NCBI GenBank assembly: GCA_029007475.1
Contig: JAQXHW010000032.1
Span: 1-6,503 of the forward strand
Length of the DNA stretch: 6,503 nt
Origin: Oscillospiraceae bacterium
Lineage (GTDB): Bacteria > Bacillota > Clostridia > Oscillospirales > Acutalibacteraceae
Reading direction: 5' to 3'
The notes below the pieces were generated by a model. The model saw only the letters and a list, made by a program, of their open reading frames with translations. It was not told the origin of the DNA and ran no database searches. Every line of letters starts with the position of its first letter. Position 1 is the stretch's first letter. The position numbers and the translations under genes were made by a program. This document shows positions 6,023 to 6,503 of this stretch, piece by piece.

Positions 6023-6503
6023 ATGAGTTTAGTAGAATTTAAGGACGTCAAAAAGTATTACACCATGGGCGAGGTTACCATTAAAGCCGTGGACGGAATT
6101 TCCTTTGAGATTGAAGAGGGCTCCTTCACGGTTGTTGTAGGCTCCTCAGGCGCAGGAAAAACCACCGTTCTCAATATTTTAGGCGGTATGGACAGCGCAA
6201 CCTCCGGAAGCGTTATTGTCGGCGGAAAGGATATAAGCAGCTTTTCCGACAAGGAGTTAGTTTTATTCCGCCGCTATGATATCGGCTTTGTTTTTCAGTT
6301 TTATAATCTCATCCAAAACCTTACCGCTCTCGAAAATGTTGAGCTTGCAACTCAGATTTGCAAGAATCCCATGGATGCGAAAGAGGCTCTCGAGAGCGTA
6401 GGCCTGGCTGAGAGAATGAACAATTTTCCCTCACAGCTTTCAGGCGGTGAACAGCAGAGAGTTTCCATAGCAAGAGCCCTTGCAAAACGCCCCCGGCTTC
6501 TCC
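6023..6503 (+). CDS. ABC transporter ATP-binding protein, LolD/MacB type, 3' end missing
   Basis: The first 160 residues of an ATPase that is normally about 225-235 long are visible; the frame is still open at the right edge. Walker A is GSSGAGKT (40-47), the Q-loop is FVFQFYNL with Gln92, and the ABC signature is LSGGEQQR (139-146). The Walker B, D-loop and His switch lie beyond the window. The N-terminal pattern (VTIKAVDGISFEI, then NILGGMDSATSG) is typical of the MacB/LolD/FtsE-like group, which pairs with FtsX/MacB-type permeases for export of lipids, peptides or antibiotics, or for peptide sensing. A permease is therefore expected downstream, but is not seen. ATG at 6023 is preceded by AGGTG five bases upstream, and the gene starts 12 bases after rqcH, so co-transcription is plausible. 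The substrate cannot be told. Confidence 0.93.
   Translation, partial: MSLVEFKDVKKYYTMGEVTIKAVDGISFEIEEGSFTVVVGSSGAGKTTVLNILGGMDSATSGSVIVGGKDISSFSDKELVLFRRYDIGFVFQFYNLIQNLTALENVELATQICKNPMDAKEALESVGLAERMNNFPSQLSGGEQQRVSIARALAKRPRLL

Overview
The window looks like chromosomal housekeeping DNA from a low-to-mid-GC Gram-positive bacterium, most likely a Clostridia member of the Ruminococcaceae/Oscillospiraceae type. This is inferred from protein resemblance, strong AGGAGG-like Shine-Dalgarno (SD) sites, TTG and GTG starts, an RqcH-type NFACT protein, and a WalJ (YycJ)/RlmH gene pair of the kind known from Firmicutes. The exact taxon cannot be fixed from the sequence alone. All genes are on the + strand. 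I see no mobile element, tRNA, rRNA, CRISPR array or prophage gene.

Layout. (1) 2-1138: the C-terminal three quarters of a YifB/ComM-family Mg-chelatase-like AAA+ ATPase, cut by the left edge. (2) 1139-1485: a 347-base AT-rich intergenic region. It holds a near-consensus sigma-A promoter (TTGACA, 17-base spacer, TATCAT), three copies of a CGGTT/AACCG element around that promoter, and a predicted leader of roughly 190 nt with a long AT-rich hairpin. (3) 1486-2778: murA, starting at TTG and closed by a textbook intrinsic terminator at 2792-2818, so it appears to be its own transcription unit. (4) 2853-3641 and 3651-4133: walJ (metallo-beta-lactamase-fold nuclease family, TTG start) and rlmH (23S rRNA pseudouridine-1915 methyltransferase), 9 bases apart and probably co-transcribed. 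(5) 4134-4270: a 137-base gap with a possible extended -10 promoter and a GC-rich hairpin. (6) 4271-6010: rqcH, the NFACT protein of ribosome quality control, starting at GTG. (7) 6023-6503: the N-terminal two thirds of a LolD/MacB-type ABC transporter ATPase, 12 bases after rqcH and cut by the right edge.

The named genes cover peptidoglycan precursor synthesis (murA), a nuclease-family protein linked in other Firmicutes to the WalRK cell-envelope operon (walJ), ribosome modification (rlmH) and rescue of stalled large subunits (rqcH). I found no convincing new system. The points most worth a second look are the Asp-to-Glu change at the functionally important Asp97-Arg98 pair of RqcH, the architecture of the murA promoter and leader, and the start codons: for walJ and rqcH the longest open frame begins inside non-coding signals.
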